The notes: a model not told the origin generated them from the sequence alone. Shown: positions 8,337 to 16,039, counted from the stretch's first letter. The stretch is 23,856 nucleotides of DNA from an uncultured Oscillospiraceae bacterium (GCA_934597125.1 CAKTQM010000025.1:1-23856), one strand, 5' to 3'. Numbers and translations are program-made.

Positions 8337-9206
8337 ATGGCGAACGGTATCATCATCATCGACAAGCCCGCGGATTGGACAAGCATGGATGTGTGCGCCA
8401 AGCTGCGGGGGATATTGAAGACGAAAAAGGTGGGCCACGCGGGGACGCTGGATCCCATGGCAACCGGCGTGCTGCCGGTGTTTGTGGGACAGGCCACCCG
8501 GGGCGTCTCCTTTGCCGAGAGCGGCGAAAAGGAATATGTCGCCACGCTGCGGCTGGGCCTTGTCACCGACACGCAGGATATCTCCGGCCGGACACTGGCC
8601 GGGGGGCCTGTGACCGTCACGGCGGAGGAGCTGGCGGCGGTGCTGCCCCGGTTCACCGGCGACATTACACAAATTCCGCCCATGTACTCCGCCATCAAGA
8701 TCAACGGGCAGAAGCTGTACGATCTGGCGCGGCAGGGACGGGAGGTGGCGCGTAAGCCCCGCCCCGTCACCATCTATGAGCTGGAGCTGCTGGAGCGGCT
8801 GTCGGATGTGGATTACCGCTTGCGGGTGCGGTGTTCCAAGGGGACGTATATCCGCACGTTGTGCCACGATATCGGGCAGGCGCTTGGCTGCGGCGGCTGC
8901 ATGGCGGCGCTGCGGCGCACCATGGCGGCGGGGTACACCCTGGCGGAGAGCTGCACCCTGGAGGAGGTTCAGGCCCGGGGCGAGAGCCTGCTGCGGCCGG
9001 TGGACACCCTGTTCCGGCAGCATCCGGAATACCGCATCACCCACCCGCGGGTGGAGCAGCTGTGCCGCAACGGCAACGCCTTTACGGTGAGGACGCCGCT
9101 GGCGGACGGGCTGTACCGCGTGTACGGCATGGAGGGGGATTTTCTGTGTCTGAGCCGGTTGGAAAACGGGCAGATGACCTCCGTAAAGAACTTTTTTGGA
9201 GCGTAA
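8337..9206 (+). CDS. truB: tRNA pseudouridine(55) synthase TruB
   Basis: This 289-residue enzyme makes pseudouridine-55 in the T-loop of tRNAs. The start at 8337 has AAAGGAG upstream, and the protein begins with the family's GIIIIDKP. The catalytic Asp is D39 in GHAGTLDPMATG. Later motifs are the KKEYVATLRLG-like segment, TQIPPMYSAIKINGQKLYDLAR (about 113-134) and the RLRVRCSKGTYIRTLCHDIG region. A C-terminal PUA-like domain follows. It is three bases upstream of ribF, as in many Firmicutes. Confidence 0.96.
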   Translation: MANGIIIIDKPADWTSMDVCAKLRGILKTKKVGHAGTLDPMATGVLPVFVGQATRGVSFAESGEKEYVATLRLGLVTDTQDISGRTLAGGPVTVTAEELAAVLPRFTGDITQIPPMYSAIKINGQKLYDLARQGREVARKPRPVTIYELELLERLSDVDYRLRVRCSKGTYIRTLCHDIGQALGCGGCMAALRRTMAAGYTLAESCTLEEVQARGESLLRPVDTLFRQHPEYRITHPRVEQLCRNGNAFTVRTPLADGLYRVYGMEGDFLCLSRLENGQMTSVKNFFGA

Positions 9207-9209
9207 ACT

Positions 9210-10112
9210 ATGAGACCTACTGTCATTGCACTGGGATTTTTTGACGGCGTACACCGGGGACACGGGGCGCTGCTGACGCGCACCGTGGAGGTGGCGCGGC
9301 AATTGAACGCCACCCCTGCCGCCTTTACCTTTGACCGCCCACCCAAGGAGGTGGTTACGGGAAAGCCGGTGCCCCTCATCAACTCCACGCAGGAGCGGCA
9401 GGAGCTGATGGAGCGGCTGTACGGCATCGAGCAGGTCATCATCGCCCCCTTCGACCGCGAGATGATGACGATGCCGTGGCAGGACTTTATCACCGAGCTG
9501 CTGGTGAAGCGGTACGGTGCGGTGCATCTGGTGGCGGGGCACGACTACCATTTCGGCCACAAAAACGCCGGAGATCCGGCGCTTTTGCAGCAGAAGTGCC
9601 GCGAGCTGGGGCTGGGCTGCGACATCATTCCCAAGGTGGAGCGGGAGGGCATCACCGTCAGCTCCACCTATATCCGCCAGCTGGTGGAGAGCGGACAGGT
9701 GGAGCGGGCGGCGGAGTTTCTGGGCCACCGCCACTGTCTGAGCCAGACGGTGCGCCACGGGTTCCGGTTCGGCCGCACCATCGGCATCCCCACCATCAAC
9801 TTCACCGTGCCGGAGCACGTGCTGGTGCCGGAGAAGGGCGTGTATATCACCCGCGTGTATCTGCCCGACGGGGGCAGCTTCGCCGGCGTCACCAACGTGG
9901 GGACGCGCCCCACCGTCAGCGACAGCGATCAGGTGTCCATCGAGACGTTTCTGCTGGACTTCGATGGCGACCTGTACGGCAAGCGCATCCGGCTGGAGTT
10001 CTGCCGCCGCCTGCGGGCGGAGCGGCGCTTTGACTCCCTGCAGCAGCTGAAAGACGAGATCGAACGAAACGTGGCCCAGACAAGGGCGTATTTTCGGGAG
10101 ATGGGGGAATAA
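9210..10112 (+). CDS. ribF: bifunctional riboflavin kinase/FAD synthetase RibF
   Basis: This 300-residue enzyme phosphorylates riboflavin to FMN and adenylylates it to FAD. The N-terminal nucleotidyltransferase domain shows GFFDGVHRGH (9-18), GHDYHFG (about 111) and a later VSSTYIRQLVESGQVERA (about 150-168). The C-terminal kinase domain shows HGFRFGRTIGIPTINF and the TNVGTRPTV motif (about 228-236). Its length is typical. It follows truB by three bases and ends the cluster at a strong terminator. Confidence 0.96.
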   Translation: MRPTVIALGFFDGVHRGHGALLTRTVEVARQLNATPAAFTFDRPPKEVVTGKPVPLINSTQERQELMERLYGIEQVIIAPFDREMMTMPWQDFITELLVKRYGAVHLVAGHDYHFGHKNAGDPALLQQKCRELGLGCDIIPKVEREGITVSSTYIRQLVESGQVERAAEFLGHRHCLSQTVRHGFRFGRTIGIPTINFTVPEHVLVPEKGVYITRVYLPDGGSFAGVTNVGTRPTVSDSDQVSIETFLLDFDGDLYGKRIRLEFCRRLRAERRFDSLQQLKDEIERNVAQTRAYFREMGE

Positions 10113-10114
10113 GT

Positions 10115-10157
10115 AAAATAAGCTCCGTCCCGTGTCACACGGGGCGGAGCTTATTTT
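10115..10157. terminator. bidirectional terminator between ribF and the small HTH gene
   Basis: A 13-bp perfect stem (10115-10127 with 10145-10157) extends inward by seven more pairs, including a G-U, to a TCA loop. Its A- and T-rich ends serve both ribF (plus strand) and the convergent HTH gene (minus strand), whose stop codon it includes. Confidence 0.9.
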
Positions 10158-10363
10158 GTGGGTTCGTCCGGTACAAATTCCACCACATCTTCGATGCGGC
10201 AGTGGAGTATGCTGCACAGGGTGTCCAGGATGACGGTTTTCACCACGCAGTTGTCACGCAAACGCTGCAGCTGCGCCTTATCAATGCCGTAGTCTTTGAT
10301 GAGACGGTATTGGCTGATATTCTTTTCTTTCAGCGTCCGCCACAGCGGATCATAGCGTATCAT
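10151..10363 (-). CDS. small Cro/C1-type helix-turn-helix protein
   Basis: This encodes 70 residues. The start at 10363 is chosen because AGAGGGGTGA lies just upstream on this strand, and because the longer frame would begin inside the promoter region. The segment from WRTLKEKNISQYRLIKDYGIDKAQLQRLR, followed by a conserved-looking LDTLCSILHCRIEDVVEF, fits the short Cro/C1 (YozG/HTH_26-like) family. It therefore probably binds DNA. The gene diverges from the 54-residue gene across a palindromic operator candidate and ends in the ribF terminator. I infer that it is a local repressor. Its target is not known. Confidence 0.8.
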   Translation of the reverse strand: MIRYDPLWRTLKEKNISQYRLIKDYGIDKAQLQRLRDNCVVKTVILDTLCSILHCRIEDVVEFVPDEPTK

Positions 10364-10376
10364 GGCATCACCCCTC

Positions 10377-10405
10377 TTGTATTTTACGGGGAAGTGTGGT
10401 AGAAT
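10377..10405 (+). promoter_or_regulatory. promoter of the 54-residue protein gene
   Basis: The -35 is TTGTAT (10377-10382), the spacer is 17 nt, and the -10 is TAGAAT (10400-10405) preceded by TGG. A weaker minus-strand -10 for the HTH gene (TAAAAT, 10381-10386) overlaps this -35. Confidence 0.75.
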
Positions 10406-10406
10406 C

Positions 10407-10430
10407 ATATGGTGCGTGTATGCACCATAT
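10407..10430. promoter_or_regulatory. palindromic operator candidate
   Basis: The arms ATATGGTGC (10407-10415) and GCACCATAT (10422-10430) form a perfect 9-bp inverted repeat around 6 nt. It lies directly after the plus-strand -10 and covers the likely start of transcription. It is the obvious site for the divergently encoded HTH protein. Confidence 0.7.
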
Positions 10431-10445
10431 ATAAGGAGGATGACC

Positions 10446-10610
10446 ATGGAATTAAATTATATGAAAGACCACCTGTTTGATCTGGTAAATGAGAGTGAAT
10501 TGCTGGACGTGAAAGGGATCGAGACGGATGACCGGCGGAACACCCTTCGTGTCACAGTGGCGGACGGCACGGTGTTTGTGATCGAGTGCCGGAAGGAAGC
10601 GGGAAAATAA
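10446..10610 (+). CDS. 54-residue hypothetical protein
   Basis: The ATG at 10446 follows AAGGAGGA (10433-10440) with good spacing; an ATG at 10440 overlaps that site. The protein starts MELNYMKDHLFDLV, is acidic in its first half, and then has alternating hydrophobic residues that suggest beta strands (LRVTVADGTVFVIEC). It has no membrane segment or signal peptide. I do not recognise a family. It has its own promoter, a palindromic operator and a perfect terminator. It could be a regulatory partner, but there is no evidence for a toxin or antitoxin role. Confidence 0.7.
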   Translation: MELNYMKDHLFDLVNESELLDVKGIETDDRRNTLRVTVADGTVFVIECRKEAGK

Positions 10611-10649
10611 AAGAAAATCAGCCCATAAAATGGGCTGATTTTCTTTTAT
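10607..10649. terminator. perfect 19-bp terminator after the 54-residue gene
   Basis: 10607-10625 pairs perfectly with 10631-10649 around a TAAAA loop. The right arm contains TTTTCTTTT. It begins within the last codons of the 54-residue gene. Confidence 0.92.
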
Positions 10650-10769
10650 GAAAACACATTCATCACAATATTTTCCCCTCCCCCATTTCCCGACGGAATG
10701 TGAAGGGGGATTCGTCTACAATGGGGACAAGTCAAGTGTGTCCCTTGCGGGGCGGGAGGAGGACAAGCG

Positions 10770-12764
10770 ATGATACGGCCATTGGCGCGGGGAAGATCCC
10801 TGCCGGAGGCGCTGCGGCGGGGGCTTTTGCAGGCGGCGGCCACGGCGCTGCTGGCGGCGGCCCAGGTGGGCGGCCTGTACGGGGCGTGGGCGCTGGGCGC
10901 CGTGGCGGCCTTTGGCGGCGGACAGGGCGGCCTGTGGGCGCTGCTGGGCGCCGGAGCGGGCGCACTGGTGTTTTTCGATTTTCAGCCGGGGCTGCGGTTT
11001 GCCGCTTCGGCGGTGCTGATCTGCTGCGCCAGAATGGTGTTTTGCGACACGAAGCTGGGGGCAAAGCGGGGCTTTGCCCCGCTGCTGGCGGCCGCGGCGC
11101 TGCTGGCGGTGCAGACCATCTATCTGGTGGGGCGCAGCCCGGCCCAATGGGCGCTGGGCGCTGCGGCGGCGGCAATGGCCGCGGCGGTGGCCTGGGGTCT
11201 GGCGGAGCGGCCGGACGACCGGCGGGGGCAGCGGCTGGCGCTGATGACGGCGGTGGTGGCGGCCCTGTCCGCCGTGCAGGTGGAGGGCTATTCCCCGGGC
11301 GGCATGGCGGCGGCGTGGCTGGCGCTGGTGTGCGGCGCGGGGACGACGCCGGTGTATGCCGCGGCGCTGGGCGGCGCCATCGGCGCCTGCGTGGATCTGG
11401 CGGCGGAGACGCCGGCGGTGCTGTGGGCGGCGGTGTGCGCCGTGGGCGCGCTGGGGGCGGCATTGACCGCCAGATGGCCCCGCCTGCTGCGGGGACTGGT
11501 GTTCTGCCTGTGCGGCGGGTTCATTCCGCTGGCGCTGGATATGGACAGGCCCTGGATGGTGCTGTATCAGGCGGCGGTGGGTGCGCTGGCCTTCGTGGTG
11601 ACGCCGGAGAAATGGCGGGTGGGGCTGACGGAGGCGGAACGGCCTCAGGCGGCCCCGGCCATGGCGGCCCACAGCGGCGCAAAGGAGCGGGCGGCGGCCT
11701 TTCAGGATCTCTACAACGCCATGTTCCGCACCCGCCCCACGGAGCGGGGCGAGAATCCGGCGGTGATCTTTGACCACGCGGCGGCCCAGACCTGCCGCGG
11801 GTGCGTGCTGATGAAGCGCTGCTGGCAGACGGAGTATCAGACCACCTACGACGCCTTCAACGGCGCGTGCGGCCCCATGCTGAAACGGGGACGGGCGGAG
11901 ACGGAGGATTTTCCGCTGTTTTTCACCAGCCGGTGCATCCGGTTTCCGGAATTGCTGAGCGCGGTGAACACGGAGCTGTACGCCTTCCGCCTGCGGCGGC
12001 AGTACCGCATCCGGCTGGAGGACACACGCCAGCTGGCGGAGGAGCAGTACCGGCATTTGGGAGAGGTGCTGGACAGCGAGACCGCGCCGGAGCCGGAGGG
12101 GGCGCTGCTGCGGTGCCGCGTGGGCACGCTGCTGCGGCCCAAGGAGGGGGAGAGCCAGTGCGGCGACCAGCTGGCGGTGTTCACCAGCGGCCCGACGCTG
12201 TACATGCTGCTGTCCGACGGCATGGGCAGCGGCCCGGCGGCTCACGCCGAAAGCGCTATGACCGTGCGGCTGCTGCGGCAGTTTTTGAAGGCCGGCATCC
12301 GGCCGGAGTCGGCGCTGAAAACCATCAACAACGCCATGACGCTGCGGTGTCAGGAGGGGGGCGGATTCACCACCATCGACCTGCTGGCGCTGGATCGGCG
12401 CAGCGGGGCGGCCACGCTGTACAAATACGGCGCGGCGGCGTCCTATGTGAAGCGGGGTGAGACGGTGAGCCGTCTGGAGGGCGGCAGTCTTCCGGCGGGG
12501 CTGCAGACCGTCCGCCAGCCGCCGGAGGCCACGGGACTGCAGCTGGAGGCCGGCAGCGTGCTGGTGATGGTCAGCGACGGCGTCACCGGCGAGGGCGATG
12601 ACTGGCTGCGGGAGCTTCTGCGGCAATGGCCGGGGGGCGACAGCCAGGAGCTGGCCCAGATGATCCTGGCGGAATCCCGCCGCCACGGCGGGCTGCGGGA
12701 CGACTGCGCCGCGCTGGCGCTGCGGCTTGAAAAATCTGAGGAAAAGCGGACAAAACGGGTATAA
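10770..12764 (+). CDS. spoIIE: stage II sporulation protein E (PP2C phosphatase)
   Basis: This 664-residue protein dephosphorylates SpoIIAA and so triggers sigma-F in the forespore; it sits at the asymmetric septum. The N-terminal third (about 15-290) is a chain of Ala/Leu/Gly-rich membrane helices. A middle region follows, then a C-terminal PP2C/SpoIIE domain with metal-binding aspartates D466 (GDQLAVF), D483 (LSDGMGSG), D603 (SDGVTGEGDD) and D644/D645 (RDDCAALAL). It is shorter than the Bacillus subtilis protein (about 827), mostly in the central part. A GGAGGACAAGCG ribosome site precedes the ATG. It marks the organism as a spore former. Confidence 0.93.
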   Translation: MIRPLARGRSLPEALRRGLLQAAATALLAAAQVGGLYGAWALGAVAAFGGGQGGLWALLGAGAGALVFFDFQPGLRFAASAVLICCARMVFCDTKLGAKRGFAPLLAAAALLAVQTIYLVGRSPAQWALGAAAAAMAAAVAWGLAERPDDRRGQRLALMTAVVAALSAVQVEGYSPGGMAAAWLALVCGAGTTPVYAAALGGAIGACVDLAAETPAVLWAAVCAVGALGAALTARWPRLLRGLVFCLCGGFIPLALDMDRPWMVLYQAAVGALAFVVTPEKWRVGLTEAERPQAAPAMAAHSGAKERAAAFQDLYNAMFRTRPTERGENPAVIFDHAAAQTCRGCVLMKRCWQTEYQTTYDAFNGACGPMLKRGRAETEDFPLFFTSRCIRFPELLSAVNTELYAFRLRRQYRIRLEDTRQLAEEQYRHLGEVLDSETAPEPEGALLRCRVGTLLRPKEGESQCGDQLAVFTSGPTLYMLLSDGMGSGPAAHAESAMTVRLLRQFLKAGIRPESALKTINNAMTLRCQEGGGFTTIDLLALDRRSGAATLYKYGAAASYVKRGETVSRLEGGSLPAGLQTVRQPPEATGLQLEAGSVLVMVSDGVTGEGDDWLRELLRQWPGGDSQELAQMILAESRRHGGLRDDCAALALRLEKSEEKRTKRV

Positions 12765-12813
12765 GCCGCCGCCCGGAGGGACATACTTTTTCCATAACGA
12801 GCGCAAGGAGGGC

Positions 12814-13080
12814 ATGGTTTTGGTAAAAGGCGTTTCCCGACGGGTCATTGTGGTGGACAGTCCCGATCCCCAGGTATTTGAACAGGCGATCTTTATTCTC
12901 AGCGGCGATGGGGCGGGGGTCAGCCAGCAGCAGCTGGTGGATCAGGCCGTTCGGGTGGCCAAAAGCTACGCCCGCACCCACGGCATGCCGCAAAAGGGCT
13001 TTCATATGACGCCGCCCCTCTGGATGGCGGCGGGCAGCGCCGTGATCGGCGCGGTATGGGCAGCGGTGGCGCTGCTGTAA
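12814..13080 (+). CDS. 88-residue tail-anchored hypothetical protein after spoIIE
   Basis: AGGAGG (12806-12811) is only 2 nt from the ATG at 12814. A TTG at 12820 has better spacing and would give 86 residues. I keep the ATG, but the start is uncertain. The protein has a soluble part (VIVVDSPDPQVFEQAIFILSG at about 11-31, then a Gln/Val-rich helix) and one C-terminal hydrophobic segment (67-88) that could anchor it to the membrane. The gene lies 49 nt after spoIIE with no terminator between them, so it may be co-transcribed. I do not recognise a function. Confidence 0.7.
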   Translation: MVLVKGVSRRVIVVDSPDPQVFEQAIFILSGDGAGVSQQQLVDQAVRVAKSYARTHGMPQKGFHMTPPLWMAAGSAVIGAVWAAVALL

Positions 13081-13098
13081 GGTATTTGCTTTTGATGG

Positions 13099-13185
13099 TG
13101 CATAGGGCGGCGTCCTTGGCGGCCCGTCTGCCGGCCGGAACGCGGCGGCAGGCCGCCCGGGGCGTCGAGGACGCCGGCCTGTGCA
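13099..13185. repeat. second 87-bp inverted repeat doublet (diverged)
   Basis: The element has exactly the same length as the one at 6620-6706 and matches it at about 17 of 27 positions in each outer arm. It folds as a nested hairpin: GCATAGG/CCTGTGC (13100-13106, 13178-13184), GGCGTCCT/AGGACGCC (13109-13116, 13168-13175), GGCGGC/GCCGCC (13118-13123, 13152-13157) and CTGCCG/CGGCAG (13128-13133, 13146-13151). It could also be a structured RNA. Confidence 0.6.
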
Positions 13186-13217
13186 ACTTTCTTTCCACAT
13201 TTTTCTCCTCATTTGGG

Positions 13218-13247
13218 GCGGACGCGGCGCGTCCGCTCTCTTTTTTT
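13218..13247 (+). terminator. terminator of the spoIIE unit
   Basis: GCGGACGCG (13218-13226) and CGCGTCCGC (13228-13236) form a stem, followed by TCTC and seven T residues. It separates the spoIIE unit from dusB. Confidence 0.85.
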
Positions 13248-13253
13248 ACCCCC

Positions 13254-13282
13254 TTTTCTTCCGGCGGGGAGTGTGGTATAAT
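13254..13282 (+). promoter_or_regulatory. promoter of the dusB-sigma-antisigma-queT operon
   Basis: A perfect TATAAT (13277-13282) preceded by TGG (extended -10) has a weak -35 TTTTCT (13254-13259) 17 nt upstream. The leader before dusB is about 42 nt. Confidence 0.75.
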
Positions 13283-13330
13283 GTGCGGACATGCTTTAGG
13301 ATATGTGCTTTACATGGAGGATATGACCCA

Positions 13331-14299
13331 ATGAGGATCGGAAATGTGGAGGTGGCCTCCCGTCTGGCGCTGGCGCCCATGGCGGGGGTGACGGATCTGG
13401 CGTTCCGCCAGATCTGCCGTGAGCTGGGGGCGGGCTACTCCTGCACGGAGATGGTCAGCGCCAAGGCGCTGTGCTATCAGGATAAAAAGAGCCGCACGCT
13501 GCTGAAGCTGGCCCCCAACGAGCGTCCGGCGGCGGCCCAGATCTTCGGCAGCGACATCGCCTGCATGGCGGAGGCCGCCGTGATCGCGGCGGAGGTATCC
13601 GGTGCGGCGGTCATCGACATCAACATGGGATGCCCCGTGGGAAAGGTGGTGTCCAACGGCGACGGCTCGGCCCTGATGAAGGATCCGGAGAAGGCGGGGC
13701 GCATCGCCGAGGCGGTGGTAAAGGCCAGCCCTGTGCCGGTGACGGTGAAGATGCGGCGGGGCTGGGACAAGGGCAGCATCAACGCCGTGGAGCTGGCCGG
13801 AATCATGGAGCAGGTGGGCGTGGCGGCGGTGGCCGTCCATGGCCGCACCCGCGCCCAGATGTACGGCGGACAGGCCGACTGGGTGACGATCCGAGAGGTG
13901 AAGGAGGCGGTGTCCATCCCCGTCATCGCCAACGGCGATGTGTTTTCGGCGGAGGACTGCCTGAAAATTCTGCAGTTCACCGGCGCGGATATGGCTATGA
14001 TCGGGCGTGGCTGCTTCGGCAACCCGTGGCTGTTTCAGCAGTGCGCCGCGGCGCTGGAGGGAAAGCCCGTCCCGCCCCTGCCGCCGCTTGCGGAGCGGTG
14101 CGACCTGGCGGTGCGGCAGATCGAACTGGCAAAAGAGGACAAGGGCGAGCACATCGCCATTCTGGAGGCGCGGCGGCACTACGCCTGGTATCTCAAGGGC
14201 GTGCCCCATGCCAACTACTATAAGGATCAGATCGTTCGGATGAACACCATGGAGGACGTGTACCGCGTGACGGCGGGCATCAAGAGGGATTTGAAATGA
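13331..14299 (+). CDS. dusB: tRNA-dihydrouridine synthase (DusB-type)
   Basis: This 322-residue FMN enzyme reduces uridines in the tRNA D-loop. The N-terminal barrel begins with [22 protein letters not shown]. The catalytic Cys is C101 in [11 protein letters not shown] and substrate motifs VKMRRGWD (about 138), HGRTRAQMY (about 173) and ANGDVFS (about 197) follow, then [12 protein letters not shown] helical C-terminal domain completes it. The start at 13331 has GGAGG 10 nt upstream. It is the first gene of an operon in which each of the next three genes overlaps its predecessor by 4 nt. Confidence 0.94.
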   Translation: MRIGNVEVASRLALAPMAGVTDLAFRQICRELGAGYSCTEMVSAKALCYQDKKSRTLLKLAPNERPAAAQIFGSDIACMAEAAVIAAEVSGAAVIDINMGCPVGKVVSNGDGSALMKDPEKAGRIAEAVVKASPVPVTVKMRRGWDKGSINAVELAGIMEQVGVAAVAVHGRTRAQMYGGQADWVTIREVKEAVSIPVIANGDVFSAEDCLKILQFTGADMAMIGRGCFGNPWLFQQCAAALEGKPVPPLPPLAERCDLAVRQIELAKEDKGEHIAILEARRHYAWYLKGVPHANYYKDQIVRMNTMEDVYRVTAGIKRDLK

Positions 14300-14895
14300 A
14301 GGATCAGGAAAACATCATTGCACGGGCGCGGCGGGGCGACGCCGACGCCTTTGAACAGCTGGTGGCGGCCTATCGGGATCAGGTGTTCCGCCTTGCCCTG
14401 CGGATGTGCGGCAGCGAGGCGGACGCGGACGAGGTGGCCCAGGAGGCGTTTTTGTCCGCGTGGAAGGGACTGCCCAACTTCCGGGGGGACAGTCAGTTCT
14501 CCACATGGCTGTATCAGCTGACCAGCCACGCCGCCATCGACCTGATGCGGCGGGAAAAGCGGCAGATCGCCGCCGAGGACATCACCGGGGTCAGCGCGCC
14601 GGATCCCGCTCCCGGGCCCCAGCAGCAGGCGGAGCGATCCGAGCAGCGGCAGGCGGTGCGGGACGCCATTATGCAGTTGACGCCGGAGTACCGGCAGATC
14701 GTGGTGCTGCGGTTTTTGGAGGAGCTGAGCTATGAGGAGATCGGCGCCATGCTGACGCTGCCCTCCGGCACGGTGAAATCCCGCCTGAATCGGGCCAGAG
14801 CCCAGCTGAAGGAGATTTTATCCCGAAGCGGGAACCTTTTCGGCACGGAGAGCGTCATACATACAGAAACCAATGGAAAGGAGGGGCGGCAATGA
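14296..14895 (+). CDS. ECF-type RNA polymerase sigma factor
   Basis: This 199-residue protein has two sigma modules. Region 2 (about 15-88) contains [27 protein letters not shown] and a [16 protein letters not shown] segment. Region 4 (about 125-180) contains [26 protein letters not shown], followed by [17 protein letters not shown], a helix-turn-helix that reads the -35 element. The length is normal for SigW/RpoE-like ECF factors. The start overlaps the dusB stop (ATGA), and its own stop overlaps the next gene, which is the expected anti-sigma partner. Its target genes are unknown. Confidence 0.93.
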   Translation: MKDQENIIARARRGDADAFEQLVAAYRDQVFRLALRMCGSEADADEVAQEAFLSAWKGLPNFRGDSQFSTWLYQLTSHAAIDLMRREKRQIAAEDITGVSAPDPAPGPQQQAERSEQRQAVRDAIMQLTPEYRQIVVLRFLEELSYEEIGAMLTLPSGTVKSRLNRARAQLKEILSRSGNLFGTESVIHTETNGKEGRQ

Positions 14896-15533
14896 AAAAC
14901 GAACAATGGGAGCACGACGCATTTGACGAACTGCTGCGGGACGCGCTGGCGTCCAACGCCGCGCCCTCTGGCGATTTTACGGAGCGGCTGATGGAGCAGG
15001 TGCGCCGCACGCCCCAGCAGAAGCCCCTGAAAAAGCAGCCGTGGGTCAAGCTTCTGGCGGCGCTGGCGGCTTGCGCGGTGATCGTGGCGGCCATCCCGCT
15101 GGTGCGGATGAGCGGCGGCATGGGCAGCGCCGCCCACGACGCCACCAACAGCATGGACTGCACCGCCGCGCCTTCGGCGGATACCGCGGGCAGCGACGAC
15201 GCAAACGGCAGTGATGAGCCCATGCAGCAGTTTATGGTGGGCGCTGCCCAGAGCGACGGCGAGAACGACGACAACGGCAGCGAAAAGCTGGTGGAAAGCC
15301 GGAAGAACAGCGAAGATGCGCTGCTGGCCGATCAGGAGCTGACGCTGGTGGGCCAGAGCGCCGACGAGGCCAGAGCGGCCCTGGACACCATGGGCATCCA
15401 GCCGGCGGAGGAGACGGCGGGCCGCGCGGTCTACGTCCTGACGGCGGAGCAGGCGGCGCGGCTGGGTGAGTCCGTGGACGCCCTGTACGGCGTCGAGGGC
15501 GGACTGCACCTGACGCTGGAGGCGGCGGAATGA
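14892..15533 (+). CDS. anti-sigma-factor-like single-pass membrane protein
   Basis: This 213-residue protein has a charged N-terminal cytoplasmic part (1-50), one membrane helix (about 51-71) and an outside part that is first Asp/Ser/Asn-rich and then folds (about 145-213). That layout, and the 4-nt overlap with an ECF sigma gene, fit an anti-sigma factor that holds the sigma at the membrane. The zinc motif HxxxCxxC of ZAS-type anti-sigmas is absent, so it would be a non-zinc type. The assignment rests mainly on context. Confidence 0.75.
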   Translation: MKNEQWEHDAFDELLRDALASNAAPSGDFTERLMEQVRRTPQQKPLKKQPWVKLLAALAACAVIVAAIPLVRMSGGMGSAAHDATNSMDCTAAPSADTAGSDDANGSDEPMQQFMVGAAQSDGENDDNGSEKLVESRKNSEDALLADQELTLVGQSADEARAALDTMGIQPAEETAGRAVYVLTAEQAARLGESVDALYGVEGGLHLTLEAAE

Positions 15534-16039
15534 AGAATCTGACGACCCGCAAGCTGGCCGCGGCCGGTATGATCGGCGCGGCCTACGCCGTGATGGCGAT
15601 TTTCGGCTCGGTGTTCGGACTGACCTTCGGGCCCATCCAGTTCCGGTTTTCCGAGGCCCTGTGCCTGACGCCGTTTCTGTTTCCCGAGGCGGTGGGCGGA
15701 TTGTTCGTGGGATGCCTGATCGCCAACCTGTTCAGCCCCTACGGGCTGCTGGACATCATCGTGGGATCGCTGGCCACCCTGATCGCCGCGTGGCTCACCT
15801 CCCGGTGCCGCAGCCGGTATCTGGCGGCGCTGCCGCCGGTGGTGGTGAACATGGTGCTGGTGGGCGGCCTGCTGGCCTTTGAGCAGACCGGCTTCACATC
15901 GGCGTTTATGGCGGCCTTCTGGTACAACGCCTGCTCGTTGGCTGTCAGCGAGGCGGTGGTGTGCTACGTTTTGGGCCTTTTGCTGCTGAAAGCGCTGGAA
16001 AAGACGAAATTTTTCAAGGATCTGCAAAAAAAAGATTGA
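15530..16039 (+). CDS. queT: QueT-family transporter, probable queuosine precursor uptake
   Basis: This 169-residue protein has about five membrane helices and the family pattern: GAAYAVMAIFGSVFGLTFGPIQFRFSEAL near residues 17-45, then LFVGCLIANLFSPYGLLDIIVGSLATLIAAWL. QueT acts as an energy-coupling-factor substrate-binding subunit for queuine or preQ1. No preQ1 riboswitch is seen next to it, since it is translated from within the dusB operon (ATGA overlap). The -35 of the next promoter overlaps its stop codon. Confidence 0.88.
   Translation: MKNLTTRKLAAAGMIGAAYAVMAIFGSVFGLTFGPIQFRFSEALCLTPFLFPEAVGGLFVGCLIANLFSPYGLLDIIVGSLATLIAAWLTSRCRSRYLAALPPVVVNMVLVGGLLAFEQTGFTSAFMAAFWYNACSLAVSEAVVCYVLGLLLLKALEKTKFFKDLQKKD

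Noticed and set aside
8286..10217. A 643-codon minus-strand frame opposite truB and ribF
   Set aside because: It spans two well-supported plus-strand genes and a terminator, and has no recognisable domain.
10446..10610. Toxin-antitoxin pair with the HTH gene
   Set aside because: The genes are divergent rather than in one operon, and the 54-residue protein has no toxin-like fold or membrane segment that I can recognise.
10660..10769. A Spo0A box or clear sigma-A promoter before spoIIE
   Set aside because: TACAAT at 10717-10722 could be a -10, but no convincing -35 lies at the right distance, and no good match to TTTGTCGAA was found.
10716..12848. A 710-codon minus-strand frame opposite spoIIE
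   Set aside because: Its Arg/Pro/His/Gln-rich translation is typical of an antisense shadow; the plus strand has clear SpoIIE motifs.
13099..13185. A signal recognition particle or other known small RNA
   Set aside because: The fold is long and stable, but the conserved SRP apical bases are absent and no other known family fits; a repeat doublet explains the length and arms better.
15400..15530. A preQ1 riboswitch upstream of queT
   Set aside because: queT starts within the preceding gene by a 4-nt overlap, and no short C-rich hairpin with an A-rich tail is seen there.
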